A DNA stretch of 12,833 nt, from positions 1-12,833 of the forward strand of contig CAJWLY010000024.1 of the NCBI GenBank assembly GCA_913043155.1. The letters are read 5' to 3'. This document shows positions 1-7,892 of this stretch, one piece after another (the stretch's first letter is position 1; each line of letters opens with the position of its first letter). This DNA comes from an uncultured Nitrospinaceae bacterium. GTDB lineage: Bacteria > Nitrospinota > Nitrospinia > Nitrospinales > VA-1. The notes beneath the pieces were generated by a model. It saw nothing but the letters and a program-made list of their open reading frames with translations, searched no databases and was not told the DNA's origin. The position numbers and the translations under genes were made by a program.

Positions 1-421
1 ATTCCTTTCCCTCGTAGTCGGACTCGTTATATCCTTCCATCCGGAGTGTCACGTTACTGTCATCGGAAAATCCGTCCGGGCAGTTGTCGTCAGGCAAGTT
101 TGGAATCCGCAACAGCAAGTGCATCCGCCGGTCATCAACTTCCTTAAACTCCCTCTCTTTCGTCTCCAGTTCCGTCTTAAGTCCCGGAACCGCTTTCTTG
201 AGTTCATTAGCTTCTTCCTTCTCGCCCCGCTGAAACAGCTCGCCCACCTGTTTGGATTTTTCGTTAATCTCGGCACGCAGTCCGTCAACCTCACCAACTA
301 AAGCCTTGCGGCGCTGGATCGCATCGCGGAGTTCCTCGACTTGTTCAGCGGGAACACCCTTTCGACCCAAGCGTCGCTTGGTTTCTTCGTGATCATTGAT
401 GAGTAGATTCTGATCCAGCAT
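1..421 (-). CDS. serS: Seryl-tRNA synthetase, N-terminal part (cut by window edge)
   Basis: Serine-tRNA ligase charges tRNA-Ser (and tRNA-Sec where present) in the cytoplasm. Only the first 140 codons are inside the window; the catalytic core lies beyond position 1. The protein starts MLDQNLLINDHEETKRRLG, the usual SerS opening. Residues about 25-115 are a charged heptad-like stretch matching the long antiparallel coiled-coil arm that grips the tRNA variable arm. The arm ends in LLLRIPNLPDD, matching the family's LL.IPNLPH signature just before the catalytic domain. The ATG at 421 is chosen because it gives this canonical start. The only upstream purine run (AGGA) sits two bases from the ATG, so the ribosome site looks weak. 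It is co-directional with amrS, 122 bp downstream of its stop, so it may be the last gene of the suf transcript or have its own promoter. Family assignment is firm. Confidence 0.95.
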   Translation of the reverse strand, partial: MLDQNLLINDHEETKRRLGRKGVPAEQVEELRDAIQRRKALVGEVDGLRAEINEKSKQVGELFQRGEKEEANELKKAVPGLKTELETKEREFKEVDDRRMHLLLRIPNLPDDNCPDGFSDDSNVTLRMEGYNESDYEGKE

Positions 422-543
422 GGTCCTAGAACGGTAAAAAAAATGGGTTAAATAGAAGCTCTTACAGAGGAAGCGGTTGGGCAGACTGCGAACTGACCGC
501 GGGCAGTGTACACCATTTGAGGACGGAGGAAAACACCCCCCGC
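422..543. other. Intergenic gap between amrS and serS
   Basis: This 122-bp non-coding stretch separates the stop of amrS from the serS start. On the minus strand it carries a run of eight T residues (about 437-444) about 16 bases upstream of the serS ATG, with no convincing GC-rich stem before it, so I do not call a terminator. It is too short for a T-box leader. I saw no good sigma70 promoter in it. Confidence 0.5.
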
Positions 544-1590
544 TTACCAACAGCCCGCGATGGGTTCGCGGCAGCCAGGGCAGGCGCCTTCCTGCAGACG
601 GTTTTGCTGGACGCGGAATCCGATCCGCTCGATCAGCAAGTCGTCGCATTTCGGGCAGCAGGTATTTTCTGTATTTTCCACCTGACCGGGCATGTTTCCG
701 GAATAGACGAATTTGAGTCCGGCTCTCATCCCCAGACTCCGAGCCTCCAACAGAGTAGATACTGGAGTCCGTCTCTTGTCCTGCATTTTATAATCAGGAT
801 GAAACGCCGTCACGTGCCATGGAATGTCAGTGGAAATTTCAGCGATGAATTCTGCGATTTTGGTGAGTTCTTCATCGGAGTCATTGTAGCCGGGAACTAC
901 GAGGGTAACGATCTCGGTCCACATCCCCGCGTCAAAAACACGGCGGATTGTATCAAGCACCGCCTCCAGGTTGCCACCGAGCCGACGGTAGTTTTTTTCA
1001 GAAAAAGTTTTGAGGTCAATCTTGTAGAAGTCCACCCACGGCTTGATATAGTCGATGACCTCCGGTGTGCCATGTCCATTCGAAACATAGGCCGTGCACA
1101 GTCCACTCTGCCGGGCCTCTTGGAACACCTCCACCGCCCACTCGCTCGTGATCAGCGGTTCGTTATAGGTCGACACCACCGTTTTCGAACCATGATCCTT
1201 GGCGAGAACGCAGATTTCAGCGGCGGTCATGCGAGTGGGACTGGCGGTAGCTCTATCGTCCCTCAGACTTTGCGAAGTAAACCAGTTTTGGCAGTAGGCG
1301 CAATGAAAGTCGCAACCCAGCATGCCGAAACTCATAGCAAAGCTTCCCGGCAAGGCATGGAAAAATGGTTTCTTTTCGATAGGATCGTTATGGAATCCGG
1401 CGGTATAGTTGAACGGAACTCTTAGTGTTCCTTCACTATTATGCCGGACCTTGCAGACCCCGCGCTGCCCCGGCTTCAACCTGCACAAATGCCCGCAGGC
1501 GGTGCAAACGAGAACACCGGCGGAAAGCGGCTTGACCAACTCGCCGGGACGTGTGGAGTCGTCGATGGCATGTTCGAGGGTTGTTGTCAT
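544..1590 (-). CDS. amrS: AmmeMemoRadiSam system radical SAM enzyme (AmrS)
   Basis: This 348-residue radical SAM protein belongs to the PflA-like family co-conserved with the AMMECR1 and MEMO1 families; the reaction of the family is not firmly established as far as I know. The motif LGCDFHCAYCQN (about residues 91-102) gives the CX3CX2C ligands C93, C97 and C100 for the SAM-binding [4Fe-4S] cluster. An N-terminal knuckle C29-X2-C32-X3-C36 with C46, and a C-terminal pair of CxxC motifs (about 312-315 and 337-340), look like metal-binding ribbons. The frame is open to a TTG at 1620, but I prefer the ATG at 1590 because GAGGG lies eight bases upstream of it. It starts 41 bp after the sufU stop on the same strand and is probably co-transcribed with the suf genes. 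Neither amrA (AMMECR1) nor amrB (MEMO1) is in the window. A glycyl-radical activase is the alternative reading, but no glycyl radical enzyme is nearby. Confidence 0.88.
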   Translation of the reverse strand: MTTTLEHAIDDSTRPGELVKPLSAGVLVCTACGHLCRLKPGQRGVCKVRHNSEGTLRVPFNYTAGFHNDPIEKKPFFHALPGSFAMSFGMLGCDFHCAYCQNWFTSQSLRDDRATASPTRMTAAEICVLAKDHGSKTVVSTYNEPLITSEWAVEVFQEARQSGLCTAYVSNGHGTPEVIDYIKPWVDFYKIDLKTFSEKNYRRLGGNLEAVLDTIRRVFDAGMWTEIVTLVVPGYNDSDEELTKIAEFIAEISTDIPWHVTAFHPDYKMQDKRRTPVSTLLEARSLGMRAGLKFVYSGNMPGQVENTENTCCPKCDDLLIERIGFRVQQNRLQEGACPGCREPIAGCW

Positions 1591-1631
1591 TAAAATCACC
1601 CTCAACCGAAAGGATAGCAAGCCCCCGAAAA

Positions 1632-2090
1632 CTACTCGGTACTCACTTCATCGGTTTTTTTGTCTAGCGCACCTATCATCGTGTGCCAAGCGAGGCTGGC
1701 ACATTTAGTGCGCGAAGGATATTCCCTGATTCCCATAAACAGGGTGAGTTTCCCCAGGTGATGCTCCTGCTTTTCCGGATCAAACTCGCCCAGAACCATT
1801 TTATGAAATTCATCGAAAACCACGCGGCTGTCGTCTACCTTTTTTCCCTTGAGGAAGGTAGTCATAAGCGAGGTGCTGGCTTTGGAGATAGCGCATCCGG
1901 AACCAGTGAAACTGATATCTTGGATCACCCCTGTCGCCTCATCCACATCCAGGTAAACCGTAATGTCATCGCCGCACAAGGGATTGATTCCGTGACACTT
2001 GTGCGTGGCGTTTTTCAGCTCGTGAAAATTTTTCGGTTTGCGATTGTGATCTAGAATCACCTGTTGGTAAAGCTCGTTGTCATATGACAT
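1632..2090 (-). CDS. sufU: SufU, zinc-dependent sulfurtransferase / IscU-like Fe-S assembly protein
   Basis: This 152-residue protein is an IscU-fold partner of SufS. In Firmicutes SufU is known to take persulfide from SufS through a zinc-bound cysteine and pass it to SufBCD. The four expected ligands are visible: C39 and D41 in PLCGDD, C66 in GSGCAIS, and C130 in RTKCASLAWHT. The 64-residue gap between C66 and C130 is much longer than in IscU (about 43) and marks the SufU subtype. It begins 145 bp after the sufS stop, the widest gap in the operon. That gap holds a possible internal promoter. GGGA lies a few bases before the ATG at 2090. With SufU present and no SufE in the window, SufU is the likely sulfur acceptor of this SufS. 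The identity is clear from motifs and context. Confidence 0.94.
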   Translation of the reverse strand: MSYDNELYQQVILDHNRKPKNFHELKNATHKCHGINPLCGDDITVYLDVDEATGVIQDISFTGSGCAISKASTSLMTTFLKGKKVDDSRVVFDEFHKMVLGEFDPEKQEHHLGKLTLFMGIREYPSRTKCASLAWHTMIGALDKKTDEVSTE

Positions 2091-2162
2091 TTTCCCAATC
2101 GTCCTTTCACGTAACTCCTATCCACACCTATCAAGTCGGAAGCAGTGGATTAAACCAATTCT

Positions 2163-2193
2163 ATTATAAATATAATACACCACCCGCACCGAA
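2163..2193 (-). promoter_or_regulatory. Possible internal promoter before sufU
   Basis: In the 145-bp gap between sufS and sufU the minus strand reads a perfect TATAAT (complement of 2163-2168) in a very AT-rich patch. The best upstream hexamer, TTCGGT at 2188-2193, is 19 bases away and a poor match to TTGACA, so this is weak. If real it would allow sufU-amrS-serS to be expressed separately from sufBCDS. Confidence 0.25.
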
Positions 2194-2235
2194 CACCAGA
2201 CGGGAAGATGGGAAGAGTCTGCAGAATAATAAAAG

Positions 2236-3483
2236 TCAGGAAAAAAACTTGATGATTTTGCGCAGGCTTTCGGCCAGGGCGTCGAGTTCTTCGAATTTGT
2301 TGTAAAATGCCATCGAGGCTCGCGCGGTAGCGGGCACGCCAAACCGAATCATCGTGGGCTGGGCGCAGTGGTGTCCACCCCTCAGGGCGATGCCGTCCTG
2401 ATCTAGCATGGTAATGATATCGTGAGGGTGCGCAGACTCCAGGTAAATGGAAAGAATGGCCGCCTTATCCGCTGCATTCCCGATAATGCGGAGACCATCG
2501 ATCTCTTGGAGCAGGCGGGTGCCGTAGTCAAGCAGGCTCTTTTCATATTCGAAAATCCTGTCCATTCCGATCGCATCTAGATAGTCGATGGCCGCACCGA
2601 GTCCGATCACCTGAGTGATGGGTGGAGTTCCCGCCTCAAACCGGGCTGGGGGTTTGGCGAAGATGGTTTTTTCCAAGGTGACCTGCAGGATCATATCGCC
2701 ACCGGTAACGTAGGGCGACATCGTTTCCATCACCTCCATCCTCCCGAACATGCCGCCGATTCCGCTCGGTGCATACATTTTGTGTCCTGAAAAGGTATAG
2801 AAATCGCATCCGATATCCTGAACGTCAACTTTCATGTGCGGCATGCTTTGCGCACCGTCGATGAGCACCTTCGCTCCGGCTTTGTGCGCTTTTACAGTGA
2901 TCTCCTTGACCGGATTAATCGTACCGAGCACATTGGACACATGATTGACTGCAACGATGCGGGTTTTATCGGTCAATAGGCGATCGTACTCCTCCATAAT
3001 CAATTCGCCGTCGTCATTAACTGGAATAACCTTAAGCTTTGCACCCTTCTCCTCGCACAATACCTGCCACGGCACCGTATTGGCATGGTGCTCGATATTG
3101 GAGATGATGACCTCATCCCCGGCATTGACAAATTTGCGGCCGAAACTGTGGGCAACGAGATTGATCGACTGGGTGGTGCCACTGGTGAAGACAATTTCCT
3201 GTTTCGTCGGCGCACCCAGAAAATCGGCGACCTTTTGCCGCGCTTCCTCATAAAGCTGGGTCGACCGCTCGCACAGTCGATAAGAACCGCGGCGCACGGT
3301 TCCATATTCCTCGGAATCAAATTGGCTGACCCTGTCAATAACCGCCTGCGGTTTCTGAGTGGTCGCTCCGTTATCTAGATAGATGAAGGGCTTGCCGCCA
3401 ATCTGTTTCGACAGTACGGGGAAATCGGCACGAATATTTTCCACGTCGATACTAGATTTTTCCATAATTTCAGCGTTATCCAT
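2236..3483 (-). CDS. sufS: SufS cysteine desulfurase
   Basis: This 415-residue PLP enzyme converts cysteine to alanine and leaves a persulfide on its active-site cysteine for SufU and SufBCD. Visible family marks are YLDNGATTQKP (35-45), the PLP-stacking histidine in EHHAN (131-135), DGAQS (209-213), the Schiff-base lysine K235 in SGHKMYAPSG, and the catalytic C373 in RGGHHCAQP. RGGHHCAQP is typical of group II (SufS-type) desulfurases. Length fits the family (about 405-420). The ATG at 3483 is preceded by GGAAG at six bases, and the gene overlaps the sufD stop by 8 bp, implying translational coupling. One unusual point is the N-terminal substrate-site region: the common NVHRG.H is replaced by TVRRGSY (62-68). 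Catalytic residues are intact, so it should be active. Confidence 0.97.
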   Translation of the reverse strand: MDNAEIMEKSSIDVENIRADFPVLSKQIGGKPFIYLDNGATTQKPQAVIDRVSQFDSEEYGTVRRGSYRLCERSTQLYEEARQKVADFLGAPTKQEIVFTSGTTQSINLVAHSFGRKFVNAGDEVIISNIEHHANTVPWQVLCEEKGAKLKVIPVNDDGELIMEEYDRLLTDKTRIVAVNHVSNVLGTINPVKEITVKAHKAGAKVLIDGAQSMPHMKVDVQDIGCDFYTFSGHKMYAPSGIGGMFGRMEVMETMSPYVTGGDMILQVTLEKTIFAKPPARFEAGTPPITQVIGLGAAIDYLDAIGMDRIFEYEKSLLDYGTRLLQEIDGLRIIGNAADKAAILSIYLESAHPHDIITMLDQDGIALRGGHHCAQPTMIRFGVPATARASMAFYNKFEELDALAESLRKIIKFFS

Positions 3484-4801
3484 GATCGGCTTCCAGCTTT
3501 TTGAGAAGGGTATTGTTGAGTTCCTTCACCACTTGCGGAAATGGAATTTTCTGAATAATGCTTTCGGCAAAACTTCGCGTCAGAAGTTTCTTGGCCACCA
3601 ACTCGGAAAGTCCTCGCGTTTTCAGGTAGAAAAGCTGGTTGACATCCAGTTGCCCGACGGTCGCACCATGCGCACATTTCACATCATCGGCGAAGATCAT
3701 CAGGTTGGGTTTGCAGTCGGCGCGTCCATCGTCAGAAAGCATGAGATTGTCAATGAGTTGACCGGAGTTGGTCAACTGCGCCCCTTTATCGACAATGACG
3801 GTTCCGTCAAAACTTGCCCGGCCACGGTCATTGATGATGTTCTTGAAATGTTGGCTACTGGTGCAATGGTCCGCCTCGTGATGAATGCGGATAAAATTAT
3901 GCGCCTGTTCGTCTTCCACCAGCACGCTTACGCCATTGAGTTCCAACTCACCTCCCGGCGCGCTCAGTCGTGCTTCGGAGTGATGACGGACCAACCGTGT
4001 CCCGTTGCTTGCCTGACACCCGAAGAACCGGCTGTTGCGTTTTAAAAGGATCCGATTCTTAGAAAAATGCCATGCGTCGTCTGGATCAGCCTGTACCTGG
4101 GTATAAGTGAGGGCGGCATCATCTTCCACGGTAAAGTCCTGCACCGCGTTGATGAAATAATTTCCTTTTACCCCGACATATTTGGTGATGAGTTTCAGCT
4201 CGGCGAGTGGTTCCAGATGAACAAAAACTCTGGGAACCGTCATCACCGATCCGTTACCCGAACCAGTCGAAACGTGTAAAATCTGCAAAGGCACTCCGAC
4301 CTGCTTGTTTCGAAATACCCGCAGTCCGATACCCTGCTTCATAAAGGAACTATTGATCGAAGCGAACACATCGTTTTCCTGCTCGATTGATATCTTCAGC
4401 GAGTTCCGCACCGACTCGCTCTTCGCCGCTTCCACCAGCGATTCGATTTTGACTGAAGTTCCCAGCGCCGTCGCATCGGAAAGATCTGGACGCAGTATGC
4501 CGTCTACAAGCGTCAGGTGGCTTTGCTCGCACCCAGCATAAACGTGTTGCCTCACGAATTCAGATTGAACCGGGTTTTCCGTTTGCAGGGAAAAAGAGGA
4601 CGTCACGAGATCCTTCGTGTTAACGAAGGTAAACATCTCGTGCTTGCGATCGGGGAACCTGAGGGTTTCAAACCGGCCGAGAGCGGACCGGTTAAGCGGC
4701 AACAATTCTGCGTGCGGCTTCACCTTTTCAAGAAATGTCTTGTGAAGGCTGAAGAAGGCCGACTCAGCGCTGTTTTTGTTTTCTGCAAGCGCGCTCGACA
4801 T
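3476..4801 (-). CDS. sufD: SufD, Fe-S scaffold complex subunit
   Basis: SufD pairs with SufB on a SufC dimer to form the SufBC2D scaffold on which nascent clusters are built in the cytoplasm. The 441-residue protein has a variable helical N-terminus (to about 130), a beta-helix core, and the C-terminal family signature DVKCAHGATVGQLD (373-386). H378 in it matches the histidine known to matter for cluster assembly at the SufB-SufD interface in E. coli (H360). The tail YLKTRGLSELVAKKLL is the usual SufB/SufD C-terminal helix that binds SufC. The ATG at 4801 has AAGGAG about five bases upstream, and this ribosome site overlaps the sufC stop region (9-bp gap). The gene overlaps sufS by 8 bp. It is distinguished from SufB by its order in the operon, the shorter core and the lack of the SufB cysteine motif. 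Confidence 0.95.
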   Translation of the reverse strand: MSSALAENKNSAESAFFSLHKTFLEKVKPHAELLPLNRSALGRFETLRFPDRKHEMFTFVNTKDLVTSSFSLQTENPVQSEFVRQHVYAGCEQSHLTLVDGILRPDLSDATALGTSVKIESLVEAAKSESVRNSLKISIEQENDVFASINSSFMKQGIGLRVFRNKQVGVPLQILHVSTGSGNGSVMTVPRVFVHLEPLAELKLITKYVGVKGNYFINAVQDFTVEDDAALTYTQVQADPDDAWHFSKNRILLKRNSRFFGCQASNGTRLVRHHSEARLSAPGGELELNGVSVLVEDEQAHNFIRIHHEADHCTSSQHFKNIINDRGRASFDGTVIVDKGAQLTNSGQLIDNLMLSDDGRADCKPNLMIFADDVKCAHGATVGQLDVNQLFYLKTRGLSELVAKKLLTRSFAESIIQKIPFPQVVKELNNTLLKKLEADHG

Positions 4802-4810
4802 AGGGTCTCC

Positions 4811-5557
4811 TTAATTAGTCGGGGTCAGCCAATCGTAGCCCTGTGCTTCCAGGTCATGTGCTAGATCTTTCCCGCCTGACTTAACGAACGTTCCTTTGCT
4901 AAGGACATGGACGAAGTCGGGTTCAATGTGATCGAGTAGCCGCTGGTAATGAGTAATAAGGATGAGCGCATTGTCCTTGTTTTTTAGCCTATTGACTCCG
5001 TCGGCCACCACACGCAACGCATCGATATCCAGCCCTGAATCGGTCTCATCGAGAACACTCAGCAATGGTCTGAGGATCGCCATTTGCAGGATTTCATTTT
5101 TCTTTTTTTCACCACCGGAAAAACCGTCATTGCAACTGCGCTCCTTGTATTTGCTCTCCATGCTGAGCAGATCCATCTTTTCCTGAAGGATGTCGTCGAA
5201 GTCAAGAGGGTCGACCTCATCCTTTCCCTCGTTGACTTGCCGCGCATTGTAGGCCATACGTAAAAACTCGGCATTGTTAACACCGGGAATCTCGACCGGA
5301 TACTGAAATCCCATGAATATGCCCGCTAGGGAGCGTTCCTCGGTGCTTAGGTCGAGAAGATTTTCCCCTTCGAAAAGGACCTCTCCCGAAGTCACTATAT
5401 AAGAAGGATGGCCCGAAAGAATTTTGGCAAGCGTGCTTTTGCCTGACCCATTCGGACCCATGATAGCGTGAGTCTCACCTTTCTTGACCGAAAGGGAGAT
5501 TCCCTTAAGTATCTCGGTTTCATCAAATCCGGCATATAAATCCTTAATCTCTAACAT
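4811..5557 (-). CDS. sufC: SufC, ABC-type ATPase of the SUF scaffold
   Basis: This cytosolic ABC ATPase of 248 residues (from the chosen start) powers conformational change in the SufBC2D complex and is not a transporter. It shows Walker A GPNGSGKST, the signature GFSGGEKKKNEILQMA, a Walker B/D-loop VLDETDSGLDIDAL that is characteristic of SufC, and the H-loop histidine in LITHYQRLLD. The open frame reaches an ATG at 5569, but I chose the ATG at 5557 (MLEIKDLYAG). It has GGGA six bases upstream and gives the normal SufC N-terminus, whereas the 5569 start would put CAGG only two bases before it. It lies between sufB (86-bp gap) and sufD (9-bp gap). Confidence 0.97.
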   Translation of the reverse strand: MLEIKDLYAGFDETEILKGISLSVKKGETHAIMGPNGSGKSTLAKILSGHPSYIVTSGEVLFEGENLLDLSTEERSLAGIFMGFQYPVEIPGVNNAEFLRMAYNARQVNEGKDEVDPLDFDDILQEKMDLLSMESKYKERSCNDGFSGGEKKKNEILQMAILRPLLSVLDETDSGLDIDALRVVADGVNRLKNKDNALILITHYQRLLDHIEPDFVHVLSKGTFVKSGGKDLAHDLEAQGYDWLTPTN

Positions 5558-5606
5558 GAATAATCCCATTACCTGTAATAATCCGTTGGATATTTTTACT
5601 CGAACT

Positions 5607-5632
5607 TAGTGGGCCCGGTTCCGTAGTGGGCC
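5607..5632. repeat. Direct repeat and hairpin in the sufB-sufC gap
   Basis: TAGTGGGCC occurs at 5607-5615 and again at 5624-5632, a perfect 9-bp direct repeat with a 17-bp period. In the minus-strand transcript the same bases can also fold as GGCCC (5628-5632) pairing with GGGCC (5612-5616) around an 11-base loop. There is no T tract after it, so it is not an intrinsic terminator. It could be an mRNA stability or processing element or a chance duplication. Confidence 0.5.
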
Positions 5633-5643
5633 TGCAACTTTTG

Positions 5644-7092
5644 TTAACCGACGCTGTTTTCCAGTTTAAGCGTGAGGAGCTTTTGCGCCTCCACGGCAAA
5701 TTCCATGGGAAGCTGTTTGAAGACGTCCTTGCAGAATCCATTGATAATCGCGGTGATTGCATTCTCACGAGAGATGCCGCGTTGCTCAAAATAAAACAAC
5801 TGTTCCTCGCTGATCTTTGAAGTGGATGCTTCGTGCTCGACTTGCAAAGTATTGTTTCCCGTTTCGATATAAGGAAACGTATGAGCGCTGCATTTGTCAC
5901 CAACCAGCATACTGTCACACTGGGTATAGTTTCTCGCATTGGACGCTCCCTTGCCGACTCTGACCAACCCGCGGTAACTGTTGCTTGAGTGGTCAGCGGA
6001 AATACCCTTGGAAATAATACTCGACCGGGTATCTTTGCCGATGTGTAGCATCTTGGTACCGGTGTCAGCCTGCATGTGCCCATTGGTCAGGGCAACGGAG
6101 TAGAACTCACCGACCGAACCATCGCCCTGCAGGATACAGCTGGGGTATTTCCAGGTGATAGCCGAGCCCGTTTCCACCTGAGTCCATGAAATTTTTGATT
6201 TTTCACCCTGGCATTTGCCGCGTTTGGTCACGAAGTTGTAGATGCCTCCCTTGCCCGTTTCGGGATCACCCGCATACCAGTTCTGCACGGTGCTGTACTT
6301 AATCTCTGCGTTGTCCTGAGTCACCAGCTCAACCACCGCAGCATGTAGCTGGTTGGTATCGAACTGTGGCGCCGTGCATCCTTCCAAATAGGATACGTAA
6401 CTGTTTTCCGCGCAAATAATCAACGTGCGCTCGAACTGTCCCGTCTCCTCGGTATTGATGCGGAAATATGTGGATAACTCCATCGGTGAGATGGTGTCAG
6501 GCGGAATGTACACAAATGATCCATCAGTAAACACAGCGCTATTGAGCGCGGCGTAAAAATTATCACCGACCGGAACCACCGTCCCCAAATATTCCTCAAC
6601 CAGCTCAGGGTAATCCTGAACTGCCTCGGAGATCGGACAAAAAATAATACCGACCTCCATCAGTTTCTTTTTATGTGTAGTCGCAACGCTCACGCTGTCA
6701 AACACTGCATCTACCGCTACATTGGCCAGCCGTTTCTGCTCATCAAGAGGAATCCCTAGTTTCTCGAAAGTACGTAATACCTCAGGATCCACTTCGCCGA
6801 GGCTTTCTAGCTTTTTTTTAGGCTTGGGCGCAGAGAAATAGGAAATGTTCTGAAAGTCAATGGCTGGATACTGCACATTGGGCCAAGCGGGTTGTTTCAT
6901 CGTCAGCCATTTCTTATACGCCTTGAGCCGAAAGTTCAGCATAAACTCGGGCTCATTTTTTTTTCTAGAGATGGCGCGCACAACATTCTCGTTGAGCCCT
7001 TTAGCAAAGGTATCGGATTCTATGTCGGTAACGAAACCGTATTTATATTCATTATCCAGAACGCCGGATATGGGGTCGTCTTTGTTTTCCAT
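5644..7092 (-). CDS. sufB: SufB, Fe-S scaffold complex subunit
   Basis: SufB is the core scaffold subunit that receives sulfur and, with SufD and SufC, assembles Fe-S clusters. The 482-residue length is normal. The highly conserved C-terminal half is present, including SKGISADHSSNSYRGLV (361-377) and NARNYTQCDSMLVG (385-398). C392 there aligns with E. coli SufB C405, the proposed sulfur acceptor and cluster site. HTFPYIETGNN and the tail EQLFYFEQRGIS are also conserved. The ATG at 7092 follows the stop of the upstream Nfu-fusion gene by 27 bp, showing tight operon packing. No intein or frameshift is seen, which is worth noting because SufB is a frequent intein host. Identity is certain from sequence and order. 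Confidence 0.98.
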   Translation of the reverse strand: MENKDDPISGVLDNEYKYGFVTDIESDTFAKGLNENVVRAISRKKNEPEFMLNFRLKAYKKWLTMKQPAWPNVQYPAIDFQNISYFSAPKPKKKLESLGEVDPEVLRTFEKLGIPLDEQKRLANVAVDAVFDSVSVATTHKKKLMEVGIIFCPISEAVQDYPELVEEYLGTVVPVGDNFYAALNSAVFTDGSFVYIPPDTISPMELSTYFRINTEETGQFERTLIICAENSYVSYLEGCTAPQFDTNQLHAAVVELVTQDNAEIKYSTVQNWYAGDPETGKGGIYNFVTKRGKCQGEKSKISWTQVETGSAITWKYPSCILQGDGSVGEFYSVALTNGHMQADTGTKMLHIGKDTRSSIISKGISADHSSNSYRGLVRVGKGASNARNYTQCDSMLVGDKCSAHTFPYIETGNNTLQVEHEASTSKISEEQLFYFEQRGISRENAITAIINGFCKDVFKQLPMEFAVEAQKLLTLKLENSVG

Positions 7093-7119
7093 TACGTGAG
7101 ATTCCCTGTACTGAGGGGG

Positions 7120-7866
7120 TTACATGTTAGGAACGACTATTAATTCATTATATATATCTTTACGCAGAGCCTGTTCCATAAACGAAAGCGTGGCTCCCAA
7201 AGAGGATCCGCAATTTCCGCAGGCGCCCTGGTACTGGATCATAACCTTTTCACCATCGACGACGTCAAGCACCTGAACATTCCCACCATCAGCCATCAAG
7301 GCGGGGCGCACCCTCTCGTCGAGCACCAAGTTAACCTGAGCAATCTGGTCGTCTTTGCTCAGATCCAACCAAGCTTGCTCATTCATAGACAACTCAGAAA
7401 AGGAAGTTGCTTTTTTATCTTCCTTATTAACTGAAGCACTCGCCTCGGCAACTGCTTTTGCAACCGGGTACTCCCGTCGGACTATTTTCAGGAGTTCCTC
7501 GACATTGGCGAACATTTTCTGCCTCGCTTCCGGAACCGCAGGGATCCCTGGATCGTCGCGGAGCCGTGCTTCCACGTCGGATCCCAGAAGTGAACACGCT
7601 TCGTCCACCGTAAGCCCCTTGACCATGGAACACAGGGTCTCGCCAATCGCCACAGAAACTTTCCCGCCATAGGCGAAAAACTTGGCGCTATAGATGCGGT
7701 CTTCCACCCCGTCAACCAACCAGTACACCTTGGTATCCTTGCACTTGGCCTCCATCAGAGTCACGCCCTTGCCAAGGGCATCATCCTGATCGTAGGCACC
7801 GCGGTGCTTGGGCTGAGACGATGCCTCGTCGAATTTCTTCGAAAATTTTTCTTCCGCAACAGACAT
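7120..7866 (-). CDS. NifU-family protein: degenerate IscU-like domain fused to an Nfu domain
   Basis: This 248-residue two-domain protein heads the suf operon. The C-terminal 75 or so residues are a standard Nfu (NifU C-terminal) domain: LDERVRPALMADGGNVQVL followed by GACGNCGSS with C216 and C219, the CxxC that bridges a [4Fe-4S] cluster between two subunits in known Nfu carriers. Residues about 1-140 resemble the NifU/IscU scaffold domain (the run MVKGLTVDEA matches that fold closely), but the three scaffold cysteines appear absent. The expected GCGSAIA becomes YGGKVSVAIG, and the third site reads KMFANVE. A lysine- and serine-rich linker (about 140-165) joins the halves. The likely role is Fe-S cluster carriage or transfer, with the N-domain for docking rather than scaffolding; this is inference. 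The ATG at 7866 lies just downstream of a good promoter; the ribosome site is weak. Confidence 0.88.
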   Translation of the reverse strand: MSVAEEKFSKKFDEASSQPKHRGAYDQDDALGKGVTLMEAKCKDTKVYWLVDGVEDRIYSAKFFAYGGKVSVAIGETLCSMVKGLTVDEACSLLGSDVEARLRDDPGIPAVPEARQKMFANVEELLKIVRREYPVAKAVAEASASVNKEDKKATSFSELSMNEQAWLDLSKDDQIAQVNLVLDERVRPALMADGGNVQVLDVVDGEKVMIQYQGACGNCGSSLGATLSFMEQALRKDIYNELIVVPNM

Positions 7867-7892
7867 TAGAGACCCAAAAAACCCTTTGTTTT

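Noticed and set aside
422..543. T-box leader or intrinsic terminator in front of serS
   Set aside because: The gap is too short for a T-box, and the eight-T run on the minus strand has no GC-rich stem before it.
517..1425. A 302-residue open frame on the plus strand opposite amrS
   Set aside because: It is wholly antisense to a gene with clear radical SAM motifs, its translation shows no recognisable motif, and its composition looks like a mirror of the real gene.
1591..1620. TTG start at 1620 for amrS, adding 10 residues
   Set aside because: The ribosome site fits the ATG at 1590 (GAGGG at eight bases), and the added residues look like translated leader.
3383..4045. A 220-residue plus-strand frame opposite sufD and the start of sufS
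   Set aside because: Antisense to well-supported genes with no family signature; a shadow frame.
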